64,000 nucleotides of DNA. Origin: Melampsora larici-populina 98AG31. Its lineage: Eukaryota; Basidiomycota; Pucciniomycetes; Pucciniales; Melampsoraceae. Where the stretch lies: contig NW_006768776.1 of the NCBI RefSeq assembly GCF_000204055.1, positions 445,392-509,391 of the forward strand. Reading direction: 5' to 3'. Both the position numbers and the translations under genes were made by a program. A model generated the notes under the pieces. It ran no database searches. It was not told the origin of the DNA and was given only the letters and a program-made list of their open reading frames with translations. Shown here one piece after another: positions 34,097 through 44,752 of the stretch. Each line of letters begins with the position of its first letter. Positions within the stretch are counted from its first letter, which is position 1.

Positions 34097-35131
34097 TCAA
34101 GGTACAACTTTTGATTGACTCCTCTTATTGAAGTCTAATCGCAATCTTTTAGCCACACGCGCAGTTTCGCAAGCAGTTGTTGCATCATATTTCCTCACGT
34201 AAAGCAAATAGCAGGAGGATTTCCAGCGTCCGGATCTTTTCAGAGCTTTGAGCGACATGCCTAAATGGGCCTTTAAAGACGCCCCACCTATCCTCAGGCT
34301 GTGCCCTGACCAAGTTACGTCGCTAGCCGGCTTGTAAAGACGCAGGAAATTTAACATGACATTACGAGAAACCGGTCTTGTGTGGTCGCTGGATGGAAAT
34401 AAAGGTGACGACGGTTCACCTTTGACGCGTTCAAGAATATCTAAAAGTGCTGAAACAGGGTCGAGAACATTTGGTTGACGAGACAATTGCAAGAACTGCG
34501 ACTCTCCAGGAGCTGCAGTTTTCGCCAGCCTGATGTCGATAGTAGCATGAGTACGGCCGGAGTTGAATGTAAGATCCTTACGACGAACAAAAGTGAGGGG
34601 GTGATCGGTGTTGAGTGTCAATTCTCCAAGACGTGCTAGGCCCCAAAAACCCACCAACAAGAGACCGCGCATTACTAAACCGGCGGTTGTGTCCAAGCTA
34701 ACCTTCGATACCAGTAGCTCTAGATCCATGAGAGATAGGCCTGCTCGACGATTATCTCGTCGTACTTCAGTTTTCTTCGCCGCCTTGAGTAGCAACCGTA
34801 TTCTATCGTTGTCTACTTGCGGAAACTCTTCGTCATGCAGAGTGTGCCACATGTGTAGGCCGGTCAAGTAACGTCGTGTTGTGTTGCTCAAGACCACATC
34901 ATTGTTCTCGTTGCATCTACACCATGTTATGAAATGGTAGATCGATTGCTTTGTCGCTGGAAATGATTGTCCTTCAAAAGACTCCAATGCCTTGAAATAA
35001 CAATTCACTGCCGCTGCGTAGTGTTGAATAGTTGACGATGTCCAACCATGATCAAGGATTAATTTGCTAGCTATGTCTAATTGGCGAAATTGACCTGGTG
35101 TAGATTGTCTAAGCACATCCGTAGCGTGCAT
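34097..35131 (-). CDS. Ngaro-2 tyrosine recombinase, intact (344 aa)
   Basis: A single uninterrupted frame. An N-terminal SAM-like core-binding region (about 1-150, HYAAAVNCYFKALESFEGQ) is followed by the catalytic domain with first Arg in GLARLGEL, the HxxR box as SGHSLRIGG and the nucleophile Tyr region CYLLYVRKY. All expected catalytic residues are present. It catalyses site-specific insertion of the circular cDNA. The start codon is only 7 bp from the RT stop (35138), so it may be expressed by reinitiation or from a shared transcript. A dead relative lies at 21030-21690. Confidence 0.9.
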   Translation of the reverse strand: MHATDVLRQSTPGQFRQLDIASKLILDHGWTSSTIQHYAAAVNCYFKALESFEGQSFPATKQSIYHFITWCRCNENNDVVLSNTTRRYLTGLHMWHTLHDEEFPQVDNDRIRLLLKAAKKTEVRRDNRRAGLSLMDLELLVSKVSLDTTAGLVMRGLLLVGFWGLARLGELTLNTDHPLTFVRRKDLTFNSGRTHATIDIRLAKTAAPGESQFLQLSRQPNVLDPVSALLDILERVKGEPSSPLFPSSDHTRPVSRNVMLNFLRLYKPASDVTWSGHSLRIGGASLKAHLGMSLKALKRSGRWKSSCYLLYVRKYDATTACETARVAKRLRLDFNKRSQSKVVP

Positions 35132-35137
35132 ATCGTT

Positions 35138-36907
35138 CTAAGAATACGTGAGAGTGGATGGGAAGAAATCAACAGACAAGAAAGTGTTTAAAGGTTCAAA
35201 TGATTGATGTTTTGGAAATCGTTTTGGCGACACTTGACGGATGAGTGGCACTAGATCTGGGGGTACATTGATTTTAATCTCGTTGACCTCGCTCTTCAAG
35301 GTATCTAGGCCGCGCGATAAGTTATCTGCATCGTTATCATTCGATATTACCCTGACCAGGCGTAAATCGCAGTCGTGATCTATCATCAAGGTCTGGACCA
35401 ACTTCCATTCCTCGTTGACCCAAAAATCTTTTGATTTGCGGTTTCGAGCTGCTCCTTCAGTAGTCGTATTATCTGTCAGACACGAGAAACACGCTCCTGC
35501 CACGTCCATCTTTGATATGAGCATCAGAAGGCCCAGACGGACTGCAACTGTTTCCGCCCAGGCTATGGTTCGCCTGGGCTTACTTTCTGGTTCAGACCAT
35601 CCTTCTACCCATTGGAACTGCGCCCAGCATTTCCCAATTATCACTCCAATACCGAAGCTTGACGAGGCGTCGCCAACCCATCCTACATTTTGTACGATAT
35701 GGTCGGGCATTATCCTCGTTGGTCGTAAATTTGCCAAGCAGTTGTCCCAATAAATTAAATCCTCTCTAACAGTTTCAGGCATTCGTCGCAATCCTGGCGA
35801 TCTCCAGGTAGCGACCCATTTGAAACTTTCCGCTAAATATGCTTTCAGCTGAGGGAGGATTAGTGTTAGATGGCCAAGTTTCCCGTTGAATTTTTCAACC
35901 TCTCGTCTCTTGAAAGTTTCTTTTTTCAAAAATAAATTCAATTCGTTCTTCCTCTTTTGTAGTTTCTTATCTGGTAAAGTGACCGTTTTAACCTTGACAT
36001 TCCACAAGAATCCAATGAACTTCTGTTCATCTCCAAACTCCGAATATTTAGTTGAATTTGTTTTAACTCCTAGCTCTTCGCTAGCTTCAACTATATCTAA
36101 CATCGAAACAGTTTGGGATTCGTCTTTGATCATCAAATTGTCATCGACCCATCGAAATGCTTCCACGAGGTTGAACTTCTTTATCATCAATTGCTTCCAA
36201 CCATCTGCAGGACCTCCAAAGGATCCACATTCTGCCACTCCGCCGAAGGCTATTCGTAAGTCAATGTAAATTCTTCCTTTGAAATCTTGTATCGCTAGAT
36301 ATGGCCATTGCGATGGATGTGTGGGTATCTGACGATATGCTCCTTCCCAATCAAATAATCCTATTTGTACATTACAATTCAGGGTTTTGAAGAATTTGGC
36401 GACGATTTTAAAATCATCCCAAGTAGTTGCGAAATCAGCTTTATTTACGAATGAATTAATCGAGGGTATCGAATCATCAAATTTTGGAAACAACATGTCG
36501 TTGATTGGTCAAAAGGTTCCGTCGGCGTTCTCCACTGCTCCCAAAGGACTCGTCCTGAAAAACCCCAAATGATCGTATACCTGTTGTTCTGTAAACGGAC
36601 CATACATTCTCTTAGCTTTGACTTCCTTTTCTATGCTTTTCTCAATTTTCTCTCTTGCATCTAATGCTGATGTGTGATTTGGCGGAGAAAACCATTTGCA
36701 GTTTTCGATTTCGTGTTTAGGTATTCCTTGATGAAAGCCATCCACGAATCCATCTAGTAGGTACAGGTAATCCGTTAATAATCCGTACCTTTCTAGCTCT
36801 CTTTCCCATCTCTTCACATTCATCTCACATCTAACTTTCAAAGGCCAGATGTTCAATTTGTTATAAACGATTGGTTCTAAATTGTCCAAGTTTTCTTTAT
36901 AACACAT
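35138..36907 (-). pseudogene. Ngaro-2 reverse transcriptase / RNase H with one TGA
   Basis: One frame runs from 36907 to 35138, broken only by a TGA at 36508-36506 in DGTF-stop-PINDM, where related RTs have Arg; a CGA-to-TGA change fits. The RT domain shows LFDWEGAYRQIPTHP, FGGVAECGSFGGPADGW and the catalytic FRWVDDNLMIK. RNase H follows with VGDASSSFGIG, AWAETVAVRLG, CLTDNTTTEGA and SNDNDADNLSRG. It would copy the element RNA. The nonsense codon removes everything downstream unless it is read through, so the copy is probably non-autonomous. Confidence 0.85.
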
Positions 36908-36991
36908 ACTTCATTTCATAAACAAATTACAATAAGAAATCTATCACAACGCTAATAACAACAATTGAAGACAAATGTGTTACAAGAAAGC

Positions 36992-37591
36992 TCACATCTT
37001 TTCTTTTGATGAAGATTGTCTATTATCTGCTTTATCTTTCCCTTTTTTGTAATTTTCATCGTAGTTGTTACCTTTGTAATTCGGGTTTGGATTGACTTTT
37101 CCTTTGCCTTTCTCTGTCTTCGCATAGGGAGAAGGTGATCTCCTATTAACTTTTGTGAATTCAGATTTATAATTATTCTTAAAGTTCTTGTTGTTATTCT
37201 TTTGAAATGAAGGTATTTTCAAATAAGCGTTTTCCTCTTCCATATCCGTGTCCAAGTCTGTCGAGTTATGATTCTTCCCATTTGGATATCGATTGCCTGT
37301 TATCGGGCTAAATCGTTCTCTCTCATGTCCTTTAGCATATGCTAAATCAATGACTATCAGATGAAGATGTAGACTCTCTTTATAATTATCATTGGACAAT
37401 TGCTTACGATTGTCGTATTTCATCAATCGTCCATCATGTAGCAGATTCGTTCTCGCTAACGCGTCTTCTAAAAACTCCACTCTTTTCACTGATGGGTCTC
37501 CTGGAGCCCCATTTACATGATTACACGTTACGTCGGTTCTCACAGCTATATCATACCTAAAAGCTGTTACCCATCCGTGTCGTACACTCAA
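36992..37591 (-). CDS. Ngaro-2 gag-like ORF, basic low-complexity C-terminus
   Basis: 199 codons. A helical N-terminal part (VEFLEDALARTNLLHDGRLM) is followed by an Asn/Lys-rich tail (NNNKNFKNNYKSEF, KGKGKVNPNPNYKGNN) typical of RNA-binding gag tails. No zinc knuckle was seen. It lies between the acidic ORFs and the RT and may be part of one gag split by introns or frame changes. Confidence 0.5.
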   Translation of the reverse strand: MSVRHGWVTAFRYDIAVRTDVTCNHVNGAPGDPSVKRVEFLEDALARTNLLHDGRLMKYDNRKQLSNDNYKESLHLHLIVIDLAYAKGHERERFSPITGNRYPNGKNHNSTDLDTDMEEENAYLKIPSFQKNNNKNFKNNYKSEFTKVNRRSPSPYAKTEKGKGKVNPNPNYKGNNYDENYKKGKDKADNRQSSSKEKM

Positions 37592-37637
37592 CTGTTGTAC
37601 ATATTCAAAGTGCTCTTACAAGCTGATAACGTTACTG

Positions 37638-38093
37638 TTAGTTATTCATTCTTCGAAAAGTTGAAATGATGATAGATCGAACATTTGACATAAAAACTGA
37701 CTCCTTTGCAAATAATTTGTGTTTATAATGGTCTCTGACGTATTTCACCATCAATTGCCTTGCTCTTGTCCATTCCGCGAATGATAAATACCATTCATTT
37801 TTCGGAATTTGACCAGGGATCTTATCCTTCTTCTTTGAAGTGTTGTTGCTAACCACCATCTTGTCTAATTCTATCCATTCTTCATTGAATATGGTTAAAG
37901 GAAGGTGATAATCCATTTTCTTTAGATGATCATCCCAAAACTCGTTGAAGGCTTTCAATCCTGATCTCGAAATTTCACCTTTCTTATAGTTCTTTAAAGG
38001 ATTTTCTTCTATATCTAAATTGGATTTCTTGTCATCCGATCCTTCCATTGCATTTAAGATTCTTTTTAATAATGCATTGTCTCCTTTTGCCAA
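37638..38093 (-). CDS. Ngaro-2 gag-like ORF, central part
   Basis: 151 codons, helical and charged (SGLKAFNEFWDDHLKKMDYH, WYLSFAEWTRARQLMVKYV). It is in a different frame from 36992-37591, with a 46-bp gap, so it is probably joined by splicing or separated by a frameshift. A structural, capsid-like role is inferred from position only. Confidence 0.5.
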   Translation of the reverse strand: MAKGDNALLKRILNAMEGSDDKKSNLDIEENPLKNYKKGEISRSGLKAFNEFWDDHLKKMDYHLPLTIFNEEWIELDKMVVSNNTSKKKDKIPGQIPKNEWYLSFAEWTRARQLMVKYVRDHYKHKLFAKESVFMSNVRSIIISTFRRMNN

Positions 38094-38488
38094 AGCCTCT
38101 TTCGCTTGTTCTACCAGGAAACCTATTTTTTTTTCAAAGAAAGGATTGAATTAAATTCAGCATTACTGTCCAAGTAATTATAGCTATGATAACTCTATAA
38201 ACATTGGTATTTATTTAGTTATGACACTATGGCTAACAAAAAGCCGTTCACTCAGAAACTTGACTCATGAATCATAGAATATTCTATTTGACTCAACATT
38301 CTTAGTCGTGTTTTCAAACACTTGACTATTGAATTAAAACGTCGTGTATATGCACTTGACAAAACGTCGTGCGTAGGCACTTGTCAAATTAGAAATAAGT
38401 CGTGTATCAAACACTTGACTCAACTGATTGAAGTGGTGACGAACCACTTGATTACTTGATAAGATATGAACTGAAATCATAAAAAGAA

Positions 38489-38857
38489 CTAACTCGATTT
38501 GTCATTTTTCTTAACTTGTTTCTTATCTACTATCATTGAGTTATCTTCTTCTTCGGACTCGTCAGACGAAAGGACTACATCTTCATTAACTTTACTTGAA
38601 GTAATTTGATGTTTGTTTTCTACAGTCATGTCATTCTTATTCATTAAATTTCTTTCTTCTTCATCTTCACGTGCGATTCTTTGCTCTTCTTCTAAAGTGG
38701 TCTCTATTTCGAAATCTTGTAAGAATCCAAGATCTTCTGATTCAGGTGGTGTCGGTTCGGGCGAGAATTCCGGGCCGAGATCTAAATTGTGTCTACTTGA
38801 CCGCATGCTCAAAAAATCGAAGGAATTCGGAAATCTTCGGAAAGTGATGAGGAACAC
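38489..38857 (-). CDS. Ngaro-2 acidic 5' ORF
   Basis: 122 codons starting inside split repeat A1. It is highly acidic (EEEQRIAREDEEERN, SSDESEEEDNSM). Likely the N-terminal part of gag. About 390 bp of AT-rich sequence with repeated GTCGTG...CACTTGAC words separates it from the next ORF. Confidence 0.45.
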   Translation of the reverse strand: MFLITFRRFPNSFDFLSMRSSRHNLDLGPEFSPEPTPPESEDLGFLQDFEIETTLEEEQRIAREDEEERNLMNKNDMTVENKHQITSSKVNEDVVLSSDESEEEDNSMIVDKKQVKKNDKSS

Positions 38858-39106
38858 TCGAGAGTGAAGTAAGAGATGAGCGCGGAGGGAGAAAGAGTGA
38901 ATAGACTCTTGAAGACAGAGACAGCGAGATCTTGATGTGTCACAAACTTAGCTGACCTCATCCAGGGCACAACGGTTGGCTTGAGACCGCTCAACCAACT
39001 CCTTCCGCGGATCCCAACAGGGATCAACGAGTTCCTAAAGACACTCCCGAAGAGACTTCAAGACATGGACGAGGTTCATTTCTCGTGCCATCGTCACATC
39101 CCAGCA
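38807..39106 (-). repeat. Ngaro-2 split repeat A1 (5' terminus)
   Basis: 300-bp copy of A that opens the element in its own orientation and probably contains its promoter and the start of the first ORF. Confidence 0.9.
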
Positions 39107-40333
39107 AACAAAAATATTGAGCAGTCAGGAAGAGAGAGAAAAATACAAAAAGATGTGCATATTATTCCTATGGTTGAGACCTTTGATTTGAGTATTTTTT
39201 TGTATTTTTAGTGTGAAAATTGTTGATTGTACTAACAAAAAACCTCCAGGATTATCAGATTACAACCTGTGAGAGATATTGAAATTTGGCTCATGAATGA
39301 CAAGGGGATAATTCTGATTCTAAAATCCTACATATCTTTTGCAATCCTTGGTCGAAACACTTGATAATTAGTTCATTAGAAAGCCATGGACTTCACTCAA
39401 CTGTTACCGCAATGCATCAAATCTGTAGCTCTGCTGCAGAAAAAGTTCTTTGTCCTTGAAGCTATTTCATATATAGCCACATAGATTTTTTTTGGAATCA
39501 GATGAAGCGTTCCTGTCACAATGAAAGATATAGTCACAGAGGTTAGCTTTCCAATGAACCCAAAATCAAGGGGTTTGGCCAAGAATTGAAAAAGATATAA
39601 GGGATAGTAGAATTCAAATTATCCCCTTCTCACCCATTAGCCAAATTCCAATGTCTGTTACAGGTTGTAATCTTATGATCCCTGAGGTTTTATGTTAGTA
39701 CAATCAACAATTTTCACACTAAAAATACAAACAAATACTCAAATCAAAGGTCTCAACCATAGGAACAATATGCACATCTTTTTGTATTTTTCTCTCTCTT
39801 CCTGACTGCTCAATATTTTTGCGTGGCAGTATTTATATTTTCCGCCCGGAAAATATTATATTTTGTGTAGTGTCATTTGGTGTCACTTGGTCTTCTTTGA
39901 CCAGTAAAGCCAATTTTACCTTGGTCTTAAGTGGTTGAGGATTTATGATTATAGATGAAGAATTGACCTTTTCGTCATCTGCAGAAGGTATGTTCAATGC
40001 AGTCATATTTTCTGAAACTTTGGGTTGTTCTTGATGTTTGAAACCATCATCAACACTTTCGGTGTGTTCTTCATTGTCAGAAGCTGGCAGGCCTCCTCCT
40101 ACTGGAAAGTTTTCTAAAGGCATCAACAAAGGGATTGTTGCAATGTGATCTGGATACTTCTTCATCATACTGCTGAGGGAATTGGCAATATGTGTGGCTT
40201 CATGCTTGAAGGGCATTTGTGAATAGCACACCCAGCTGGTGTGAGCGTGACACCCACCAATGCTGGTCACATCTCGGTCCCCAAGCTGAGCAATACCCCC
40301 GTTTCTCATTTCATTATAATGCCAAACACCTAA

Positions 40334-41159
40334 CACTACACAAAATATAATATTTTCTGGGCAGAAAATTAAATTATTGATACACAAAAATATTGTGAGG
40401 CCAGGAGAAGGGCAAAAAATAAATAAAAACATGCATCTTGTTCCCTGCGGTGAGAGCTTCACTCTCCATATTTTTCCATATTTTTACAGTCTGTATTGAT
40501 AAGTGTACTAACAATAAACCTTCATAATCATCCAATTACAACCTGTAACAAGCACTGAAATTTGGCTCATTAGTGTTTAGAGAAACTTTTGATACCTGAA
40601 AACACCTATAACTTTGTCAAATCTGCATCAAAACACTTGATTTTAAGTGCATTAGAAAGCTGAACTCTTCCCCTCGAACTTTCATAAGATCAAGAACTAT
40701 GTAGCTAGTATGACAATCATTCTATGGATCTGTATGTACAAATGTATAAAAAAGATGATATCTTTTTTAGCAGACCAGCATGCTGTGTGGTCCTCTTATG
40801 AACTATGTGGAGGACAATTCCAGCTTACCAATGCACCCAAAATCGAGCGTTTTGGACCGGAATTGAAAAAGTTATGAGTATTTTCAGAAATCAAAAGTGT
40901 CTCTAAACACTAATGAGCCAAATTTCAGTGCTTGTTACAGGTTGTAATTGGATGATAGTGAAGGCTTGTTGTTAGTACACTTATCAATATGGACTGTAAA
41001 AATACGGAAAAATATGGAGAGTGAAGCTCTCACCGCAGGGAACAAGATGCATATTTTTATTTATTTGTTGCCCTTCTCCTGGCCTCTCAATATTTTTGTG
41101 TATCAATAATTTAATTTTCTGCCCAGAAAACATTATATTTCTTGTAGTGTAAGATCCCC
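40334..41159 (+). mobile_element. CACTA-type long-TIR foldback element (826 bp)
   Basis: CACTACACAAAATATAATAT at the left and its complement ending TTGTAGTG at the right. The arms remain complementary for roughly 270 bp. TSD TAA (40331-40333, 41160-41162). Very similar to 41610-42426 over its whole length. It sits inside the decayed gene in a way that preserves its frame when removed. Confidence 0.9.
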
Positions 41160-41609
41160 TCAACTGAGCGCACTACCTTGCACCAGTAATGGTGACTACT
41201 CTAGAATCCATGAGTCATCATGAAATATTCAATGGGGCCAATTGAAATGCGTGCTGGGAAATGAGTGGCCTGGAAATCCGCGCAGTCTTGTCCTTCCAAT
41301 GAGAGCACATTTTTGAGAAGAAAATACAGGTGTAAAGGTGCTTCACTGGCGTCTATAAGTTGAATTGTGAGAGTTTCTTTGAGTGTTGTCTTTGTATTTC
41401 CTTCACGCGTAACTGTCTCCACTGGATGACACGCATGGCATACCATTCCACAGTCATACGAGATCCCTTGCAAACACCACACCTCGTGTACTCAAGAAAC
41501 TTGGACCCGACCCAAGGATACTTCATGTGTATCCTTGCAGTGGCTCCCTAACATAGCCCACAGATGCATGCCAGAGGCATCCAATGCATCTTTTGTAACC
41601 TCAAACATA

Positions 41610-42426
41610 CACTACACGAAATATAATATTTTCTGGGCAGAAAATTAAATTATTGATACACAAAAATATTGAGAGGCCAGGAGAAGGGCAAAAAATAAAT
41701 AAAAATATGCATCTTGTTCCCTGCGGTGAGAGCTTCACTCTCCATATTTTTCCGTATTTTTACAGTCCATATTGATAAGTGTACTAACAATAAACCTTCA
41801 CAATCATCCAATTACAACCTGTAACAAGCACTGAAATTTGGCTCATTAGTGTTTAGAGAAACTTTTGATTTCAGAAAACACCTATAACTTTGTCAAATCT
41901 GCCTCAAAACACTCAATTTTAAGTGCATTAGAAAGCTGAACTCTTCCTCTCAAACTTTCATAAGATCAAGAACTATGTAGCTAGTATGACAATCATTCTA
42001 TGGATCTGTATGTACAAATGTATAAAAAAGATGATATTCTTTTTTAGCAGACCAGCATGCTGTGTGGTCCTATTATGAACTATTTGGAGGACAATTCCAG
42101 CTTACCAATGCACCCAAAATCAAGCGTTTTGGACCGGAATTGAAAAAGTTATGAGTATTTTCAGAAATCAAAAGTTTCTCTAAACACTAATGAGCCCAAT
42201 TTCAGTGCTTGTTACAGGTTGTAATTGGATGATTGTGAAGGTTTATTGTTAGTACACTTATCAATATGGACTGTAAAAATACGGAAAAATATGCAGAGTG
42301 AAGTTCTCAACGCAGGGAACAAGATGCATATTTTTATTCATTTTTTGCTCTCCTCCTGGCCTCTCAATATTTTTGTGTATCAATAATTTAATTTTCTGCC
42401 CAGAAAATATTATCTTTCTTGTAGTG
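41610..42426 (+). mobile_element. CACTA-type long-TIR foldback element (817 bp)
   Basis: Sister copy of 40334-41159, only about 450 bp away. TSD ATA (41607-41609, 42427-42429). The two copies differ by scattered substitutions and one small indel. Confidence 0.9.
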
Positions 42427-42429
42427 ATA

Positions 42430-43432
42430 CCAAGTCCTGCTGATCACCGTAGAGGCATTTTCACCAGGCTACACAACACCTACCCCCTCTATTACCCATC
42501 ATTCCCACCTCATCACACACCAACTCGCCATACCTACAACATCCTCACCGCAGAAAGTATCTTCAACACGCTTCCCCACAGATCCCCCCTCTACCGCTCC
42601 TCATTCCCACCTACTTACACACCACTTCATTACACCTACAAAAAGAACACAGGTCTACAAGGTAAAAGTAAATTTCACCCTATCACACCCCTCCCTAACC
42701 CATTTTCCCACCTCTTCTCACGGCTACTTCTCATTTCCATATCTTAAACACCAAACTCCTCTTTACATATCACAAAAACACTAACATAATTACAAACATC
42801 TAATACAAATACTTTCACCCCCCCTTTCACATACATACATAGTCTACATAGATAGATCCTACTCTTTCATATACTTCATTGAAGCTTACCACCAAAAGCA
42901 CAACATGTTAAGGCACTTCTATTGTAGCTAGGAGGGTAAGTTCTTGACTAGGCGCACATGTAACAAGACATACACGACAAGGTCAGGTGGGTCAAAAGAT
43001 ACAGAGAGAGAAACGAAAATTTCCCCTCTCTCTACCAATCTTTTTCCTTGCACCTCAGTTGTAGAGATAGAGCATTCAAGCTCTTCAAGTTGTTTAAGCA
43101 TAAAATTATTTCATTTTTAGCGCCCACCCTCCATCCCTAGGCTAGGTCAACGCTCTCCGGTACCCTTTTCAGGCACTTTACGCAGTTTGGAGCACGGAAC
43201 AGACCAAAGGTCAGACCCCGCAGGGCCTCAGAAGTAGGCCCCCGAGGAGACCCCGTTACCGTTCTGCGCTTGAGACACCCCCCCACACTATTCTCAACTT
43301 AGGAAATCCTAGGTTAGGATAGCATAAGGCTGAGAACTGGATATATGTAGTTAACACTTGTAAACTAGATTTATTTGAAACTAAGAGCTTGTTTACCTAG
43401 CACTTACCCATATAGCAGAGATAGAAAAGGTC
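42430..43432. other. stretch without a supportable gene
   Basis: C/T-rich low-complexity DNA (42430-42740) followed by ordinary AT-rich sequence and a GC-richer block around 43120-43280. No recognisable domain. Possibly the upstream region of the gene starting at 43433. Confidence 0.4.
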
Positions 43433-44224
43433 TTGGCCACTCAACCATCTTCAAACTCCAAGTCAACTAAACTATCCCAAATCATGGCTCCAAACCAGAA
43501 GCAAAAACGCTCAGCACCCCCAGCCACACAAGTTACTTGCAGTACGGGTCAATTGGCTCCTAAGAAGTCTAATCCAAAACCAACGGCTCCCAAAAAGTCT
43601 GAACCAAATAGACCTCCCCCGTCATCATCATCATTGTCCAATTCATCATTGCCTTCAGATGATGAATCGGTACAATTAGACAAGGAGCAGGCCAATTCAT
43701 CTGATGACAACAAATGTGAGGATGAACAACCTCCACAACCCCAATCTAGCGACACTTGTAACATTCCCAAAGTCACCAACAACCAGAACCCTGCACGCAA
43801 CAAACATGGCCAACCAAGAATCACTTTGGAGAACTACAATGACGTGGACCTAGACATACCGGAAATCAACAAACTATTGTCAGCTGATGGCCGCAAAACA
43901 CGCAACCGTCTCCCAAAAGACATCCAGACAAAATTAAACAACTTACAATATATATATTGCAGAGCCAAGAAATTATAAATAGCAATAGTTGGCAAGTGTA
44001 GCAAACAGACAGTAAACAAATTTCTGTATGTATGTCAAAAACCACATCAACCCATCTATACATTGCTAATGTCCTTCTCCATTCTTCCAAATCCAAACAG
44101 ACATGAAGTTAGCAGTCGAACAAAACAGACATTCTATCAAAGCTTCTTGAAGTATAGTGTTGAAAGTGCCAACACCATCAGTAAGTACATACCTAGTTTC
44201 CTTACTTCTATCAACGCAGCAGCA

Positions 44225-44575
44225 GGTACTGTACCAGTATAGCATCAAAGATACAAGTACAGTACCTGTTTTTAAAATACTCAAAAATAAGCTACTCAGT
44301 ACAGTACATGTCTGAAGATACTATACTGAGTAAAGTACCTAAGATTTAGGTACTGTGAAAACTGGCATAGAGTACAGTAATATTTGGCACAGCACGATAC
44401 TGTACTGTACTGGTATCATGCTTCGATACTCAGGTACTATACCGTATTGTACCTAGACCAGGTACTATACTGTATTGTACCTGGGGTAGGTACTATACGG
44501 TATAGTACCTGATACTATGTAGTATTGATCAGGTACTACATAGTATCATCCAGTACCTGGGTAAGTACCTGGCAC
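44225..44575. repeat. hAT subterminal array of GTACTGTACC-type palindromes, left
   Basis: Dozens of overlapping GTAC/AGTAC/GGTACTATAC words in both orientations, e.g. AGGTACTATACTGTATTG and GGTACTACATAGTATC. The array is the counterpart of 48540-48870. Such arrays are known as transposase-binding regions in hAT elements. Confidence 0.85.
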
Positions 44576-44752
44576 AAAAGGGATCAACATTTCTTCAAAT
44601 TAAACACCACTCAAAACAAACTCAAGTTATACTTATTGGAAAGGTAGTAATTAAGAAATAGGAACCCAAAGACAACCAGAAAAAGAAATACTCAAGATAA
44701 ATCATGTATAATTAATGTATAATTATTGAAATAATCGAGAAAAGAAATTGTT

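Larger units (their letters stand above)
33073..39106 (-). mobile_element. Ngaro-type YR retrotransposon 2 (near-intact)
   Basis: 6034 bp on the minus strand with complete split direct repeats: A1 38807-39106, B1 33652-33897, A2 33351-33650, B2 33073-33318. The coding order gag-like ORFs, RT/RNase H, tyrosine recombinase is canonical for Ngaro. No methyltransferase or integrase is present and there is no TSD, as expected for this group. The 300-bp A copies differ at only a few positions, so insertion is recent relative to Ngaro-1. Confidence 0.9.
33023..39872 (+). mobile_element. CACTA-type long-TIR element interrupted by Ngaro-2
   Basis: Left 33023-33072 (CACTACACAAAATATAATAT...) and right 39107-39872 are the two parts of one ~816-bp foldback element of the same kind as 22182-22997 and 40334-41159. 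TSD TCA lies at 33020-33022 and 39873-39875. The break falls within the left arm, and the Ngaro-2 retroelement fills it exactly. The order of events is therefore gene, CACTA element, then Ngaro. Confidence 0.87.
32810..41608 (-). pseudogene. decayed gene split by CACTA-type elements and Ngaro-2
   Basis: One minus-strand frame can be followed through pieces 41608-41160, 40330-39873 and 33022-32994, an 86-bp GT-AG intron, and 32907-32810 (ends PVRKCVAKR, TGA at 32812-32810). Between the pieces sit whole elements; each, with one TSD copy, can be subtracted without changing frame (GILGVWHYNEMRNG across 41159/40334; VTPNETPVEDIMP across 39872/33023). Stops at 41494-41492 (TGA) and 41203-41201 (TAG) show decay. 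Readable parts include ISYDCGMVCHACHPVE, HFPARISIGPIEYFM and SMMKKYPDHIATIPLLMP. I do not recognise the family, and the 5' end beyond the element at 41610 is unresolved. Confidence 0.62.

Noticed and set aside
35415..36572. Plus-strand open frames across the Ngaro-2 RT
   Set aside because: Antisense shadows of the RT/RNase H reading frame.
43100..43430. GC-richer block considered as an LTR or rRNA fragment
   Set aside because: No second copy, TG...CA ends or primer-binding site found in the window; no rRNA signature.
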